NCBI GenBank assembly: GCA_902515985.1
Contig: CABXWY010000002.1
Coordinates: 1 to 64,000, forward strand
DNA length: 64,000 nucleotides
Direction: 5' to 3'
Origin: an uncultured Pelagibacteraceae bacterium
GTDB taxonomy: Bacteria > Pseudomonadota > Alphaproteobacteria > Pelagibacterales > Pelagibacteraceae
This document shows positions 9,212-20,291 of the stretch, in pieces. The position numbers and the translations under genes were made by a program. Below the pieces are notes generated by a model. It saw nothing but the letters and a program-made list of their open reading frames with translations, did no database searches and had not been told where the DNA came from. Numbering within the stretch: the first letter of the stretch is position 1; each line of letters opens with the position of its first letter.

Positions 9212-10341
9212 AAAAAATTGCCATAATAGGAGCGGGAATTTCAGGTTTATATTTAGCAAATCTTTTGGAAAGAAATAAAACTTTTAAATACCAAATATTT
9301 GAAAAAAAAAACTCAATTGATCTTACTGATGGTTATGGAATACAACTTTCTGTAAATAGTATTAAACTTCTTCATAAAGTTGGTTTTAATAAACTCAATA
9401 CTAGTAACTTATATTTTCCAAAAAAAGTAAACTTTTTTAATGCAAGAGATTTAAAAAAAATATGTGATATTGATTTATCTAAATTTAACGATCAAAATAA
9501 TTTTTACACGACTCTCAAAAGATCAAATTTAATTGAGTTTCTATTAAGTGGGATTCCAAAAGACAAATTATTATTTAATTGTGATCTTGTTGATATTCAA
9601 AACAAAAATAGAATATCATTATGTTTTAGAAATAATGAAATTAAGGAGTTTGACTATTTGGTTGCTTCAGATGGTATCTACTCAAAAACAAAACAAATAT
9701 TATTTAAAAAAGAGGGTTTACCAAAATATTTTAATGCAATTGCTTTAAGGGGAAATATCCGAAATTTTGAAAATTTTGATATTTCATTATATCTAGGACC
9801 AAACTTTCACTTTGTAATTTATCCGATTAATCAAAACAAAGAATTTAATTTTATTTCGATTATTAGAAAAGAACTAAATCAAGAGGAAGTATTAAATAAA
9901 AACTTATTTAATGATGATATATTTATAGCAAATTTATTAAACCAGATTTCTTCAAAATCAGACTTAAATTTAGTTAACCAAGTAGAAAAAATTAGATGCT
10001 TCCCAATTTTTGTAAGCAAAAAATTTCAAATACCTCCCTCAAATAATATTTTTTTAACTGGAGACGCGTTTTATTCATTTCCACCCTCATTTGCTCAAGG
10101 CGCATCTCAATCAATAGAAGGTGCTAATGATCTTTTTAATGATTTAGATAATAATTCTTCGAATTATTATAAAAAAAGGATATTGAGAACCAAGCAAATA
10201 AACTTCAGATCTAAACTTAATCATTTTGCTTTTCATCTTTCAAATCCATTTAATGTTTTCTTCAGAAATATTTTTTTAAAAAATCTTTGTAAGAATAAAA
10301 ATTTTTTAGAAAATTATTTAGGAAAAATTTATAACAATTAG
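9208..10341 (+). CDS. FAD-dependent aromatic hydroxylase-type monooxygenase
   Basis: IGAGISGLYLANLLE; GDAFYSFPPSFAQGASQSIEGANDL. Confidence 0.82.
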   Translation: MKKIAIIGAGISGLYLANLLERNKTFKYQIFEKKNSIDLTDGYGIQLSVNSIKLLHKVGFNKLNTSNLYFPKKVNFFNARDLKKICDIDLSKFNDQNNFYTTLKRSNLIEFLLSGIPKDKLLFNCDLVDIQNKNRISLCFRNNEIKEFDYLVASDGIYSKTKQILFKKEGLPKYFNAIALRGNIRNFENFDISLYLGPNFHFVIYPINQNKEFNFISIIRKELNQEEVLNKNLFNDDIFIANLLNQISSKSDLNLVNQVEKIRCFPIFVSKKFQIPPSNNIFLTGDAFYSFPPSFAQGASQSIEGANDLFNDLDNNSSNYYKKRILRTKQINFRSKLNHFAFHLSNPFNVFFRNIFLKNLCKNKNFLENYLGKIYNN

Positions 10342-11411
10342 TTTCTTGGTCTTAAACGTTGTCTCAGATCATCGATTGGTTTTAAACTATTTCCTGATTG
10401 ATAATGCCAATAAGTCCAACCATTACAACTTTCGGAGCCTAATATTTGTGCTGCCACTTTGTGAATTGATCCCTCATTTTGTTTATACTTGATACTCCCA
10501 TCTACCCTTACTTTTGCATAAATTTCTTTCTTACTATCATAGATTTCTATTCCAGGTTTAATTATACCCAACTCAATTAATGAGCTAAAAGGAATTCTAG
10601 GTTTAGATTTATTATTTTGAACTGTATCTAAATATTCATCTTGAATTGTATTCGTATTTCTTAATCTTGTATTAGCAACTTGATAATAAATTTTTTCTTT
10701 CTCAATGCCAAAATAATATCTTCCTAGTTTCTTTGAAACTACAGCAGTTGTTCCTGATCCTAAAAAAGGATCTAGTATAAAGTCATTCTTATTTGTGGAA
10801 GCTAATATAACTCTATGAAGCAAAGCTTCTGGTTTCTGGGTTGAGTGAACTTTTATTCCATTATTTTTTAATCTTTCCTTACCATTGCATATTGGTAAAT
10901 TCCAAGTCGATCTCATTTGCAAATCATCATTAAAAGATTTCATTGATTGGTAATTAAAAGTATATTTTGATTTTTTACTTTTTGATGCCCAAATTAATGT
11001 TTCATGAGCATTAGTAAATCTAGTACCCCTGAAGTTTGGCATTGGATTATTTTTATTCCAAATTACATCATTTAAAATCCAAAATCCTAAATCTTGAATA
11101 ATTTTTCCAACCCTAAATATATTATGATAGCTTCCAATCACCCAAATAGATCCATTTTTCTTTAATACTCTTTTGCACTCCTTTAGCCAATCATTTGTAA
11201 ATTTATCGTATGTTTTAAAACTTTCAAATTGGTCCCATTTATCATTTACTGCGTTAACCTTTGATCTATCTGGCCTGATCAAGTTATTTTGCAATTGTAG
11301 ATTATAAGGTGGATCTGCAAAAACTATATCAAATGTCTCGTCTGGAATTTTTTTTAATTCTTTAAGACTATCGCTATTAATAATTTTATTATATAAATTT
11401 TTAGTAATCAT
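10338..11411 (-). CDS. ccrM: GANTC-specific adenine DNA methyltransferase
   Basis: DPPYNLQLQNNLIRPDRSKVNAVNDKWDQFESF, FxGSGTT motif (DPFLGSGTTAVVSKKLGR), C-terminal RAMA-like domain; start refined to MITKNL. Confidence 0.92.
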   Translation of the reverse strand: MITKNLYNKIINSDSLKELKKIPDETFDIVFADPPYNLQLQNNLIRPDRSKVNAVNDKWDQFESFKTYDKFTNDWLKECKRVLKKNGSIWVIGSYHNIFRVGKIIQDLGFWILNDVIWNKNNPMPNFRGTRFTNAHETLIWASKSKKSKYTFNYQSMKSFNDDLQMRSTWNLPICNGKERLKNNGIKVHSTQKPEALLHRVILASTNKNDFILDPFLGSGTTAVVSKKLGRYYFGIEKEKIYYQVANTRLRNTNTIQDEYLDTVQNNKSKPRIPFSSLIELGIIKPGIEIYDSKKEIYAKVRVDGSIKYKQNEGSIHKVAAQILGSESCNGWTYWHYQSGNSLKPIDDLRQRLRPRN

Positions 11412-11492
11412 TTTTAATAATATAATTAGACTCCAGCAAGGATTCTGCGTCAACTATAGATTGAAAAAAATAGACTCTACTTGTTGTACTAT

Positions 11493-12065
11493 TTAATTGG
11501 GACTCAACATATTGTGTATAGGACTGAATTTTTTGCGATGATATATAGTGACCCCAAATTTCTTAATTGCTTTTAAATGAAGTTTGGTACCGTATCCAGC
11601 ATTTTTATCCCAAGCATATTTGGTAAATTTTTTTGACAATTTTTTAACAAATCTATCTCTAGTCACTTTAGCAATTATGGATGCGGCAGATATCTGAGGT
11701 ATTTTTTCATCTCCCTTAACTATACATTTAAACTTATAATTTTTAATTTCTGGAATTTTATTTCCATCAATTAAAACGTATGAAGGTTTTTTAATTAATT
11801 TTTTTATTGCTCTTTTCATTGCAAGCAAACTAGCATTTAAAATATTTAATTTTTCAATTTCTTTTAGCGACGCAGATCCAATAGACCAATAAGAATTTTT
11901 TTTTATATATCTTTCTAATATCTCACGGTTTTTTTTTGTTAATTTTTTTGAGTCTTTTATTTTACTTTTATCAATATTTTTTTTTAAAATAACCGCTGCT
12001 GCATATACAGGTCCAATTAAACTCCCTCTACCAACCTCGTCAACACCAGCAACTATTTTTTTCAT
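11493..12065 (-). CDS. rnhB: Ribonuclease HII
   Basis: VAGVDEVGRGSLIGPVYAAAVIL, AASIIAKVTRDRF. Confidence 0.95.
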   Translation of the reverse strand: MKKIVAGVDEVGRGSLIGPVYAAAVILKKNIDKSKIKDSKKLTKKNREILERYIKKNSYWSIGSASLKEIEKLNILNASLLAMKRAIKKLIKKPSYVLIDGNKIPEIKNYKFKCIVKGDEKIPQISAASIIAKVTRDRFVKKLSKKFTKYAWDKNAGYGTKLHLKAIKKFGVTIYHRKKFSPIHNMLSPN

Positions 12066-12754
12066 TAAAATTTAATTTTTAATTCGTCAATTTTTTTTCT
12101 TATTATCTTTAAATCTTCCCAAGAAAATTTTTTCTGATCAGGTTGTCTTAATAAATAAGCTGGGTGAAAAGTAAGAAAAGTAAGAAATGTTTTTTTATTA
12201 ATAATTACTTCTTTCCATTTCCCTCTTTCCTTGGATATCTTTAATCTTTGGCCTAGTAAAGCTTCCATAGCCGTACTACCCATTAAGATTAATATTTTTG
12301 GGCTTATAATTGAAATATGTTCACTTAAAAATACTGAATATCTTTTGATTTCTGAAGACTCAGGTCTTCTATTGTTTGGCGTTTTATAATTAATAACATT
12401 AGTTATATATACGTTTTCTCTTTTGATGTTAATCGCGTTTAACATCTTATTAAGAAGCATTCCAGCATCTCCAACAAAAGGTTTACCATGTGTATCTTCC
12501 ATTTCTCCAGGTCCTTCGCCAACTATCATTAATGAACTTTTGTAGGTTCCATCGCTAAAGACCATATTTTTTGAAAATTTTTTGAGTTCACAATCTTCGA
12601 TTGATTTTATTTTATCTTTTAATTGAGTTAACTGTTTAAAAGTTTCATTACTGTCATGTTTTTTGTTAAAGCGGTTAATAGGCGCATTATTAAAAATATA
12701 TTCAGATTCTATTGATTTTATAAACTCTTGATTTAAGATTTCCTTATTAACCAT
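12065..12754 (-). CDS. Uracil-DNA glycosylase, family 4-like
   Basis: LMIVGEGPGEMEDTHGKPFVGDAGMLLNKML; FLTFHPAYLLRQP. Confidence 0.88.
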   Translation of the reverse strand: MVNKEILNQEFIKSIESEYIFNNAPINRFNKKHDSNETFKQLTQLKDKIKSIEDCELKKFSKNMVFSDGTYKSSLMIVGEGPGEMEDTHGKPFVGDAGMLLNKMLNAINIKRENVYITNVINYKTPNNRRPESSEIKRYSVFLSEHISIISPKILILMGSTAMEALLGQRLKISKERGKWKEVIINKKTFLTFLTFHPAYLLRQPDQKKFSWEDLKIIRKKIDELKIKF

Positions 12755-12760
12755 TTATAA

Positions 12761-14467
12761 ATGATAACAAATTATTTAAAATTAATCTTTATAATATTTA
12801 TTTTTTTTTTCCCCATTGAGGCGAAAACAAAAAATACTTATTCCAAAGATTTTAATTCTAAACAATTATCAAATTATTTTTCAGGAATTATATCTCATAA
12901 TAATCAAAAAAATGAGCAAGCTTTAAAATATTTAAAATCTTCAAAACATTTACTAAACGAACATGAAGAATATTTTAGAAAATTTATTTATTCGTTGGTT
13001 TTAAATCAAAGTATAGATAGAGCCTTTCAAGAAATAAAGTTCTTAAAGAATAAAAATCAATCAGAGTTTTTTGAAGCTCAATTACTTTTATTAATTGATA
13101 GTATTAATAAAAAAAAATTTGATAAAGCTAAATTATATTTAAAAAAACTTTCAGAATTTACAGAAGAAGGTACCTTTGAAAAAGTTATTTATGAAACACT
13201 TCGAGATTATACCTATACGTTTGAAAACAAAAAAATTAGCACTTTTAAATCAAACTTTGGAAATTTAGTTGCTATAAACAATGCTTTTCAAAGTTGTTAT
13301 TTAAACGATCCTAAAACATTAGACTATTTTAACAGATTAAAAAATTCCGAAGCAGCTGATTATTCAAGGTATTTATTTTTTTATGTTAATTATCTTGTTC
13401 ATGAGAAAAGGTTAGATTTAGTAAAAAAAATATCATCAGAAATTAATGGATTATCAAGTAACTTGATTATATTACAAACAAAAGCATGGATTGAAAAAAG
13501 TAATTTCAAAGAAATTGAAAAAATTTTCTCTTGTAAAAATGAGAATGATCTTTTAGCCGAATTTTTTTATTTAGTTTCTAACTTGTATTCATCCCAGGAG
13601 GAATTTGAGCAATCAAATTTTTATTTAAATATTTCATATTTCTTAAATAAAAAATTTAAAATCAACTTATCTTTAATGGCCGATAATTATTTTTTAAATG
13701 AAAACTATGAACAGAGTCTTAAAGTTTTGGAAACATTTAATTTAAAAGATGACCTCTATTATTGGTTTAAGATTAAGCAAACAGGAAAAATAATTACTGA
13801 ACAAAGAAACAAAGAGGAATCTTTAAAATTTATTGAATCGAATTTCAAAAAAATTAAAAATCCTTCAAATAAAATTTTATTCGATTTGGCAGCTATATAT
13901 AAAAATTCAAAAAAGTATGAGAAATCAATTGAATTATATACATCAATAATGAGCACGACTGATAAAAGTTCCCTCAATTATGCCGACTTACTTTATAGAA
14001 GAGGTGGAAGTTATGAAAGAATTAATGAATATAAAAAATCGGATAATGATTTGTTATTAGCTTTAGATTTAATTCCAAATAACTCCTATGTTTTAAATTA
14101 TTTAGCTTACTCTTGGCTTGAGCGGGATAAAAATATTAATAAAGCAATTTCAATGTTGGAGAAAGCTTATAAAGAAAACGACAATGATCCTTATATAATT
14201 GATTCTGTTGGTTGGGGTTATTATCTAGTAGGTAGATATACAGACGCAGAAAAATATATGCGAAGAGCCATAGAGCTTATGCCTTACGACCCAATTGTAA
14301 ATGATCATTACGGTGACATTTTATGGAAAATGAGTAGAAAAATTCAAGCACGCTACTTTTGGAAAAGTGTTTTAAAAATGAATGATACAGAAAAAGAAAT
14401 GGTAGATTCAATTAAAGAAAAACTAATTAAAGGACTACCAAAAAAAAAGAATAATGAGAGTTTATAG
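12761..14467 (+). CDS. Exported TPR-repeat protein
   Basis: Signal peptide and C-terminal TPRs (LNYLAYSWLERDKNINKAISMLEKAY; AEKYMRRAIELMPYDPIVNDHYGDILWKM). Confidence 0.82.
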   Translation: MITNYLKLIFIIFIFFFPIEAKTKNTYSKDFNSKQLSNYFSGIISHNNQKNEQALKYLKSSKHLLNEHEEYFRKFIYSLVLNQSIDRAFQEIKFLKNKNQSEFFEAQLLLLIDSINKKKFDKAKLYLKKLSEFTEEGTFEKVIYETLRDYTYTFENKKISTFKSNFGNLVAINNAFQSCYLNDPKTLDYFNRLKNSEAADYSRYLFFYVNYLVHEKRLDLVKKISSEINGLSSNLIILQTKAWIEKSNFKEIEKIFSCKNENDLLAEFFYLVSNLYSSQEEFEQSNFYLNISYFLNKKFKINLSLMADNYFLNENYEQSLKVLETFNLKDDLYYWFKIKQTGKIITEQRNKEESLKFIESNFKKIKNPSNKILFDLAAIYKNSKKYEKSIELYTSIMSTTDKSSLNYADLLYRRGGSYERINEYKKSDNDLLLALDLIPNNSYVLNYLAYSWLERDKNINKAISMLEKAYKENDNDPYIIDSVGWGYYLVGRYTDAEKYMRRAIELMPYDPIVNDHYGDILWKMSRKIQARYFWKSVLKMNDTEKEMVDSIKEKLIKGLPKKKNNESL

Positions 14468-15296
14468 GATTAGTTCTCAAGCAAAGATAAATCTTAATTT
14501 AAATGTTATCAAAAAATCTCAATCGAAAGGGATACATTTAATTGAGACCTTAGTATGTTTTATAAAGCTATCAGACAAAATTTTTATTAATAAAATAAAT
14601 TCAAATTCTCATAAAATTTTATTTACTGGAAAATATTCACAAGGCATTTCGAAAAAAAATACAATTAAAAAACTTTTAAATTTATTAGATAAAGAGAAAA
14701 AGCTTAAAAATAATAAATATAGAATTATAATTAAAAAGGAAATACCCCAACAATCTGGAATGGGTGGAGGGTCGATGAATGCTGCAAGCTTGTTAAGTTT
14801 TTTTTATAAAAAAAATCTTTTGAAACTGGGGGATATTAAAAAATTTGCTATAAAAACTGGGTCAGACGTAATTCTAGGATTAAACAACATTCCTAAAATC
14901 CAATATACTAATGGATCCATTAGGGAGCTAGATGGAGTTAAAAAATTTAATGTTTTGATCGTAAAACCACCTTTTGGATGTTCTACCAAAAAAATATATT
15001 TAAATAATGAGACTTTTTCTAGGAGTGAATTCAAAAATACAAAAGGAAATATTCTTAAAAATGTGATTCTTTATGGCAAGAATGATCTAGAAAAAAGTGC
15101 TTTTAAATTGTACCCAGCACTAGAAAAAATTAAGGAATTACTTCTTAAAAATAAACAAGCTAAGTTTGTAAGAATGACAGGTTCTGGATCTGCGATAATT
15201 ATGTATTTTAATTCCAATAAATATGCAAAAAATGCATTGAAAATTTACAAAAGAAAACTTAATAATTGTTTGTGTATTTTAACAAAAATTATATAA
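14454..15296 (+). CDS. ispE: 4-diphosphocytidyl-2-C-methyl-D-erythritol kinase
   Basis: SQAKINLNLNV; IPQQSGMGGGSMNAASLL GHMP motif; MTGSGSAIIMYF. Confidence 0.92.
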   Translation: MRVYRISSQAKINLNLNVIKKSQSKGIHLIETLVCFIKLSDKIFINKINSNSHKILFTGKYSQGISKKNTIKKLLNLLDKEKKLKNNKYRIIIKKEIPQQSGMGGGSMNAASLLSFFYKKNLLKLGDIKKFAIKTGSDVILGLNNIPKIQYTNGSIRELDGVKKFNVLIVKPPFGCSTKKIYLNNETFSRSEFKNTKGNILKNVILYGKNDLEKSAFKLYPALEKIKELLLKNKQAKFVRMTGSGSAIIMYFNSNKYAKNALKIYKRKLNNCLCILTKII

Positions 15297-15326
15297 AAAA
15301 TTGCATTATATAATAAATAAATTTTT

Positions 15327-15400
15327 TGGGGCGTAGCCAAGCGGTAAGGCAGCGGTTTTTGGTACCGCCATCCTAGGTTCGAATCCTAGCGCCCCAGCCA
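15327..15400 (+). tRNA. tRNA-Gln (TTG), CCA encoded
   Basis: TGGGGCG acceptor pairs with CGCCCCA; anticodon arm GCGGT-TTTTGGT-ACCGC; GGTTCGAATCC T arm. Confidence 0.95.
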
Positions 15401-15403
15401 AAT

Positions 15404-16678
15404 ATGTTGAATATTTTAAATAAAATTTTCTCGTCTACAAAAAACTTGAATGTTATTAATCATAAATTTCTTAAATTAAGAAAAGAAACAAGTGTAGAAA
15501 AAATTTTTAGCGCCATTGAAAGTTTTTCAGAAGAAGCTGAGATAAGGTATGTTGGAGGTTGTGTTAGGAAAATTATAAAAGATGAAAAAGTAGATGATAT
15601 TGATTTAGCCACTAATATTGAACCATCGAAAGTTAAACAAGCTCTTGAAAATAAAAAAATAAATTATTTTGAAACTGGTATTAAACACGGAACAATTACC
15701 GCAGTTATAGATAATAATAAGTTTGAAATAACATCGTTAAGAAGTGACATTAAAACTGATGGAAGGCATGCAGAAATAGAATTTACAAATGATTGGGTAA
15801 AAGATGCAGAAAGACGAGACTTTACAATTAACTCTATATACGCCGACATCAATGGAAATTTATTTGATCCTTTTGATGGAAAAAAAGATTTAGAAAACGG
15901 AATTTTAAAGTTTGTTGGAGATCCAGAACAAAGAATAAAAGAAGATTATCTGAGAATATTGAGATATTTAAGGTTTTTTACGATTTATAGTAAAAAAGAT
16001 CACCAAGCAGATATTAAAAAAATAATTAAAAAAAATATTGTAGGTATAAAAAAATTATCTTCAGAAAGGTTATTAGACGAATTAAAAAAAATCTTTAAAT
16101 CAAATTGTTTCATAAAGCTATGTGATAATGAATATTCCTATCATATTACAAGTGTGATATTCCCAGAGTTTAAACAAATTAATTACTTTAAAAAGTTCAA
16201 CGATTATAAAAAAATAAACTTAAATAATTTAGAATTTCCTTTTTTTTTAGCAATGTTAATTCTAGATAATACCGATAATTCTGATTATTTTTTTTATAAA
16301 TTTAATATTTCAAAAAAAGATCAAAAAAGAATAAAAGTTTTAAAAGAGTTTTATTTTAGCAAGAAACCACCAATTAAATTAAATTCAAATAATCTTTGGA
16401 AAATACTTTATGTAAGCGGAAAAGAAGGATTGATCGATATATTAAATTATAAAATATATACATCAAAAAAATTTGATAAAAATTTTGTAAACCAATTGAA
16501 TCATTTTAAAGATAAAGAAATACCTAAATTAACAGTGACTGGAGATGATTTAATAAATAATTATGGTATACCACAAGGAGAAGAGGTTGGGAAAAAACTG
16601 AAACAAATTGAGAGTTTTTGGATTAACAATAATTTTAAGATTACTGATAAAGATTTAAAAAAAATAATAAAAAATTAG
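15404..16678 (+). CDS. cca: CCA-adding enzyme / poly(A) polymerase family tRNA nucleotidyltransferase
   Basis: [56 protein letters not shown]. Confidence 0.92.
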   Translation: MLNILNKIFSSTKNLNVINHKFLKLRKETSVEKIFSAIESFSEEAEIRYVGGCVRKIIKDEKVDDIDLATNIEPSKVKQALENKKINYFETGIKHGTITAVIDNNKFEITSLRSDIKTDGRHAEIEFTNDWVKDAERRDFTINSIYADINGNLFDPFDGKKDLENGILKFVGDPEQRIKEDYLRILRYLRFFTIYSKKDHQADIKKIIKKNIVGIKKLSSERLLDELKKIFKSNCFIKLCDNEYSYHITSVIFPEFKQINYFKKFNDYKKINLNNLEFPFFLAMLILDNTDNSDYFFYKFNISKKDQKRIKVLKEFYFSKKPPIKLNSNNLWKILYVSGKEGLIDILNYKIYTSKKFDKNFVNQLNHFKDKEIPKLTVTGDDLINNYGIPQGEEVGKKLKQIESFWINNNFKITDKDLKKIIKN

Positions 16679-17151
16679 ATATATTTTACGTCTTTTATTT
16701 CAAAGTTTTTTACACCCGCAGGCGTATTTATTTCTACAAGGTCTCCTTTGTTTTTTCCTATCAAGCCTTTTCCAATTGGTGATTTAAAATAAATTAGTTT
16801 TTTTTTAAGATCTGCTTCATCTTTTCCTATTATTTTATAATCAATTTTTTCGTCAGTATCTAAATTAATTAAGTAAACTGTTGAGCCAAATATTACTTTG
16901 CCATCATTTGTAAGTTTTGTAACATCAATTACATTTGCACGAGCTATTATATCGTTTATTTCTTGAATTCTTCCTTCATTTAAAGATTGTTGTTCTTTAG
17001 CTGCATGATACTCAGCATTTTCTTTAAGGTCTCCATGAGATCTTGCTTCTGATATTGCTGCAACAATCTCAGGTCTTTTTTTTTCTTTCAAAAAAACTAA
17101 TTCATTTTTTAGTTTTTCAAGACCAGTTATTGTAATTGGTTCTTTTTCCAT
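16675..17151 (-). CDS. greA: Transcription elongation factor GreA
   Basis: [43 protein letters not shown]. Confidence 0.96.
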   Translation of the reverse strand: MEKEPITITGLEKLKNELVFLKEKKRPEIVAAISEARSHGDLKENAEYHAAKEQQSLNEGRIQEINDIIARANVIDVTKLTNDGKVIFGSTVYLINLDTDEKIDYKIIGKDEADLKKKLIYFKSPIGKGLIGKNKGDLVEINTPAGVKNFEIKDVKYI

Positions 17152-17152
17152 T

Positions 17153-17974
17153 TTATTTCCATTTAGCGATCGGAGGTAATGACATTAATATTCCCTCAAC
17201 ATTTCCTCCAGTTTGTAATCCAAATTTAGTTCCTCTATCATATAAAAGATTAAACTCAACATATCTTCCTCTTTTTAAGTATTGGATCTCCTTTTGTTTT
17301 TTTGTCCATTTCTTTTTTTTCTTTTTTTTTATAGTTTCATTAAATATTTTGCTAAATAATAATCCCACATCTCTTACAAATGCAAAATCTTTCTCCCAAT
17401 TTCCTTTTTTATAATCAAAAAATATTCCTCCTATTCCTCTCTCTTCATTTCTGTGTGGTAAGAAAAAATATTTTTCACACCATTTTTTATATTTTTTATA
17501 ATAATTTTTATTATGCTTATCACATGTCTTTTTAAGTTCTTTATGCAGCCAGTTTTTAAAATTCACATCTTTTAAGCAGGGCGTCACATCCATACCTCCA
17601 CCAAACCATCCATGCGATGTAACTATATATCTAGTATTAAAATGCATCGCCGGTACATGTGGATTTTTCATATGCATAACAACAGATATACCTGATGCCC
17701 AAAAATTTGAGTTTTTATTCATTCCAGGAATTTGTCCCTTAAATTTATGAGGGAATTTTCCATAAACTTCTGAAAAATTTACTCCAACTTTTTCAAATAT
17801 TTTACCATTTTCAAAAATTCTAAACTCACCACCTCCCTGATTTAAACCTCTTGACCAATTTTTTGATTTAAATATATTTTTTTTCTTTTCAATTTTTTCA
17901 ATATCATCGGTAATTATATCTTGTAGTATCATAAACCAGTTTTTGACTATTTTTTTTTTTGTAATTAATTCCAT
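17153..17974 (-). CDS. hemF: Aerobic coproporphyrinogen III oxidase
   Basis: [57 protein letters not shown]. Confidence 0.96.
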   Translation of the reverse strand: MELITKKKIVKNWFMILQDIITDDIEKIEKKKNIFKSKNWSRGLNQGGGEFRIFENGKIFEKVGVNFSEVYGKFPHKFKGQIPGMNKNSNFWASGISVVMHMKNPHVPAMHFNTRYIVTSHGWFGGGMDVTPCLKDVNFKNWLHKELKKTCDKHNKNYYKKYKKWCEKYFFLPHRNEERGIGGIFFDYKKGNWEKDFAFVRDVGLLFSKIFNETIKKKKKKKWTKKQKEIQYLKRGRYVEFNLLYDRGTKFGLQTGGNVEGILMSLPPIAKWK

Positions 17975-17975
17975 T

Positions 17976-18446
17976 TTATAATTTGAGCTGTCTTTGGCTT
18001 TCGCTTAGTATTATAGCAACCGATGTTGATAGATTTAGTGATCTTTTTCTGGCAATCATTGGAATTTTTATTTTTTTTTTTAATATTTTGTGTACCTTAT
18101 TAGGTACTCCAGCACTTTCTTTACCAAATAGCAAAGTATCATTAATTTTAAATTTAAAATCAGTATATATTTTTTTGGCTTTAGTTGTAATCAAAATAAC
18201 TCTTTGATCAGACTTTGCCTTAAAAAAATCCTCGGAGCTTTGATAGATTTTTATTTTTTTATCATCCATATAATCCATAACTACTCTTTTAAACCTTTTG
18301 TCGCTAATTAGAAAACCGCACGGTTCAATAATTTCTAACTCAGCTCCTAGGCAAGCGCAGGTTCTTATAATAGCTGCCGTATTTTGAGGTATATCTGGCT
18401 CGTATAACGCTATTTTAGGTACAAAATTAGCTTTATAATGTGTCAT
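17976..18446 (-). CDS. trmL: tRNA (cytidine(34)-2'-O)-methyltransferase
   Basis: LYEPDIPQNTAAIIRTCACLGAELEIIEPCGF; LNLSTSVAIILSESQRQ (SPOUT). Confidence 0.92.
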   Translation of the reverse strand: MTHYKANFVPKIALYEPDIPQNTAAIIRTCACLGAELEIIEPCGFLISDKRFKRVVMDYMDDKKIKIYQSSEDFFKAKSDQRVILITTKAKKIYTDFKFKINDTLLFGKESAGVPNKVHKILKKKIKIPMIARKRSLNLSTSVAIILSESQRQLKL

Positions 18447-18518
18447 TCTATCAGTGGAAATATTATGCTTTTTTATTATATGAAATCATATATTAGATAT
18501 TATTAAGTTATAAACCAA

Positions 18519-19028
18519 ATGTCAGAGAAAAAAGTCAAAAGAAGAGAATTTATCTTTACAGCAACTTATGCAGTTGGAGCAGTTGGAGTAGGGGCAACAA
18601 TTTGGCCTTTAATTGATCAGATGAATCCAGATGCATCAGTTAAAGCTCTAGCAAGCACCGAAGTAGACATAAGCAATGTTGAAAGAGGTCAATCAATAAC
18701 AGTTTTGTGGAGAGGAAAACCAGTATTCATTAGAAGAAGAACTGAAGAGGAAATAGCAAAGGCTAAAGAAGTAGATTTAAAAGAACTAAAACATCCTGAG
18801 AGAGACGAAGACAGAGCTAAAAATCCGGAATGGCTTGTGATGCTTGGAGTTTGCACTCATTTAGGATGTGTACCCTTGGGAGATACAGGAGAGTATGGCG
18901 GATGGTTTTGTCCTTGTCACGGTTCGCATTATGATACCTCTGGAAGAATAAGAAAAGGTCCCGCTCCTACAAATATGGAAGTTCCAAAATACGAATTTGT
19001 TAATAATAATATAATTAAGATAGGTTAA
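18519..19028 (+). CDS. petA: Ubiquinol-cytochrome c reductase Rieske iron-sulfur subunit
   Basis: Tat-like [27 protein letters not shown] and CPCHGSHYD. Confidence 0.97.
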   Translation: MSEKKVKRREFIFTATYAVGAVGVGATIWPLIDQMNPDASVKALASTEVDISNVERGQSITVLWRGKPVFIRRRTEEEIAKAKEVDLKELKHPERDEDRAKNPEWLVMLGVCTHLGCVPLGDTGEYGGWFCPCHGSHYDTSGRIRKGPAPTNMEVPKYEFVNNNIIKIG

Positions 19029-19031
19029 ACA

Positions 19032-20291
19032 ATGAGTGATCACGAATATACACCGAATTCTAAGTTTGGAAAATGGTTTAATGACCGTTTGCCACTTTTA
19101 ACACTTGGAAAGCACCTTACTGATTACCCAACACCAAAAAATCTTAATTACTGGTGGACATTTGGAGGTATATTAACTTTTTGTCTTATTACTCAAATAG
19201 TTACAGGCCTAATACTAGCTATGCATTATGTTGCTCATGCAGACTTAGCATTTGGAAGTGTAGAGCATATTATGAGAAATGTTAATTATGGTTGGTTAAT
19301 AAGATATGTACATGCAAACGGTGCATCAATGTTTTTCTTAGCTGTATATATTCATATATTTAGGTCTTTGTATTACGGTTCTTATAAATCACCTCGAGAA
19401 ATAATATGGATTTTAGGAATGATAATTTATATACTCATGATGGCTGCAGCATTTATGGGATATGTTTTACCTTGGGGACAAATGAGCTTCTGGGGCGCAA
19501 CAGTTATAACAAATCTTTTTAGTGCGATTCCTTTGGTTGGCGAAAGTATAGTTACATGGTTATGGGGAGGCTATTCAGTAGATAATCCCACTTTGACTCG
19601 TTTTTTTAGCTTACATTACTTAATTCCATTTTTGATCCTAGGTCTTGTAGTACTTCATATTTGGGCGCTTCACGTACCAGGTAACAATAATCCAATTGGT
19701 ATTGATTTAAAAAAACCTTCTAAAGATACTGTTCCTTTTCACCCATACATTGTTATTAAAGATTTATTTGCGTTATTAATTTTCTTAATAGTTTTTGCTT
19801 TCTTTGTTTTTTACTCACCAAATATTCTTGGTCACGCTGACAATTACATTGAGGCGAATCCAATGGTTACGCCGGCACATATTGTTCCGGAATGGTATCT
19901 ACTTCCTTTTTATGCGATTTTAAGATCTGTACCTGATAAACTTTTAGGTGTGATTGCTATGTTTGGTGCTTTATTTATTTTAGTAATACTTCCGTGGCTT
20001 GATACTGCAAAAACAAGATCAGCTATTTTTAGACCATTATATAAACAATTCTACTGGTTCCTTGTAGCTGACGTTTTAATACTTGGATATGTAGGAGCAA
20101 TGCCTGCAGAAGGAATTTATCTTTTAGTAGCAAGAGTTGCTACTGCATATTATTTTGCACATTTTTTAATAATTTTACCAATATTAAGCAGAAAAGAAAA
20201 AGTTCTGGATGTACCATTAAGCATCACAGAACCTGTTCTAGGTGGATCAGTTAGCCCTTCTGTAGTAAGGCAAAGAAAAGATAAATTATGA
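19032..20291 (+). CDS. petB: Cytochrome b
   Basis: [16 protein letters not shown]-like motif ([20 protein letters not shown]); [16 protein letters not shown]. Confidence 0.97.
   Translation: MSDHEYTPNSKFGKWFNDRLPLLTLGKHLTDYPTPKNLNYWWTFGGILTFCLITQIVTGLILAMHYVAHADLAFGSVEHIMRNVNYGWLIRYVHANGASMFFLAVYIHIFRSLYYGSYKSPREIIWILGMIIYILMMAAAFMGYVLPWGQMSFWGATVITNLFSAIPLVGESIVTWLWGGYSVDNPTLTRFFSLHYLIPFLILGLVVLHIWALHVPGNNNPIGIDLKKPSKDTVPFHPYIVIKDLFALLIFLIVFAFFVFYSPNILGHADNYIEANPMVTPAHIVPEWYLLPFYAILRSVPDKLLGVIAMFGALFILVILPWLDTAKTRSAIFRPLYKQFYWFLVADVLILGYVGAMPAEGIYLLVARVATAYYFAHFLIILPILSRKEKVLDVPLSITEPVLGGSVSPSVVRQRKDKL

Noticed and set aside
12752-12763. TTATAA in CATTTATAAATG as a bidirectional -10 for these two genes
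   Set aside because: A -10 this close would place transcription starts inside the coding regions.
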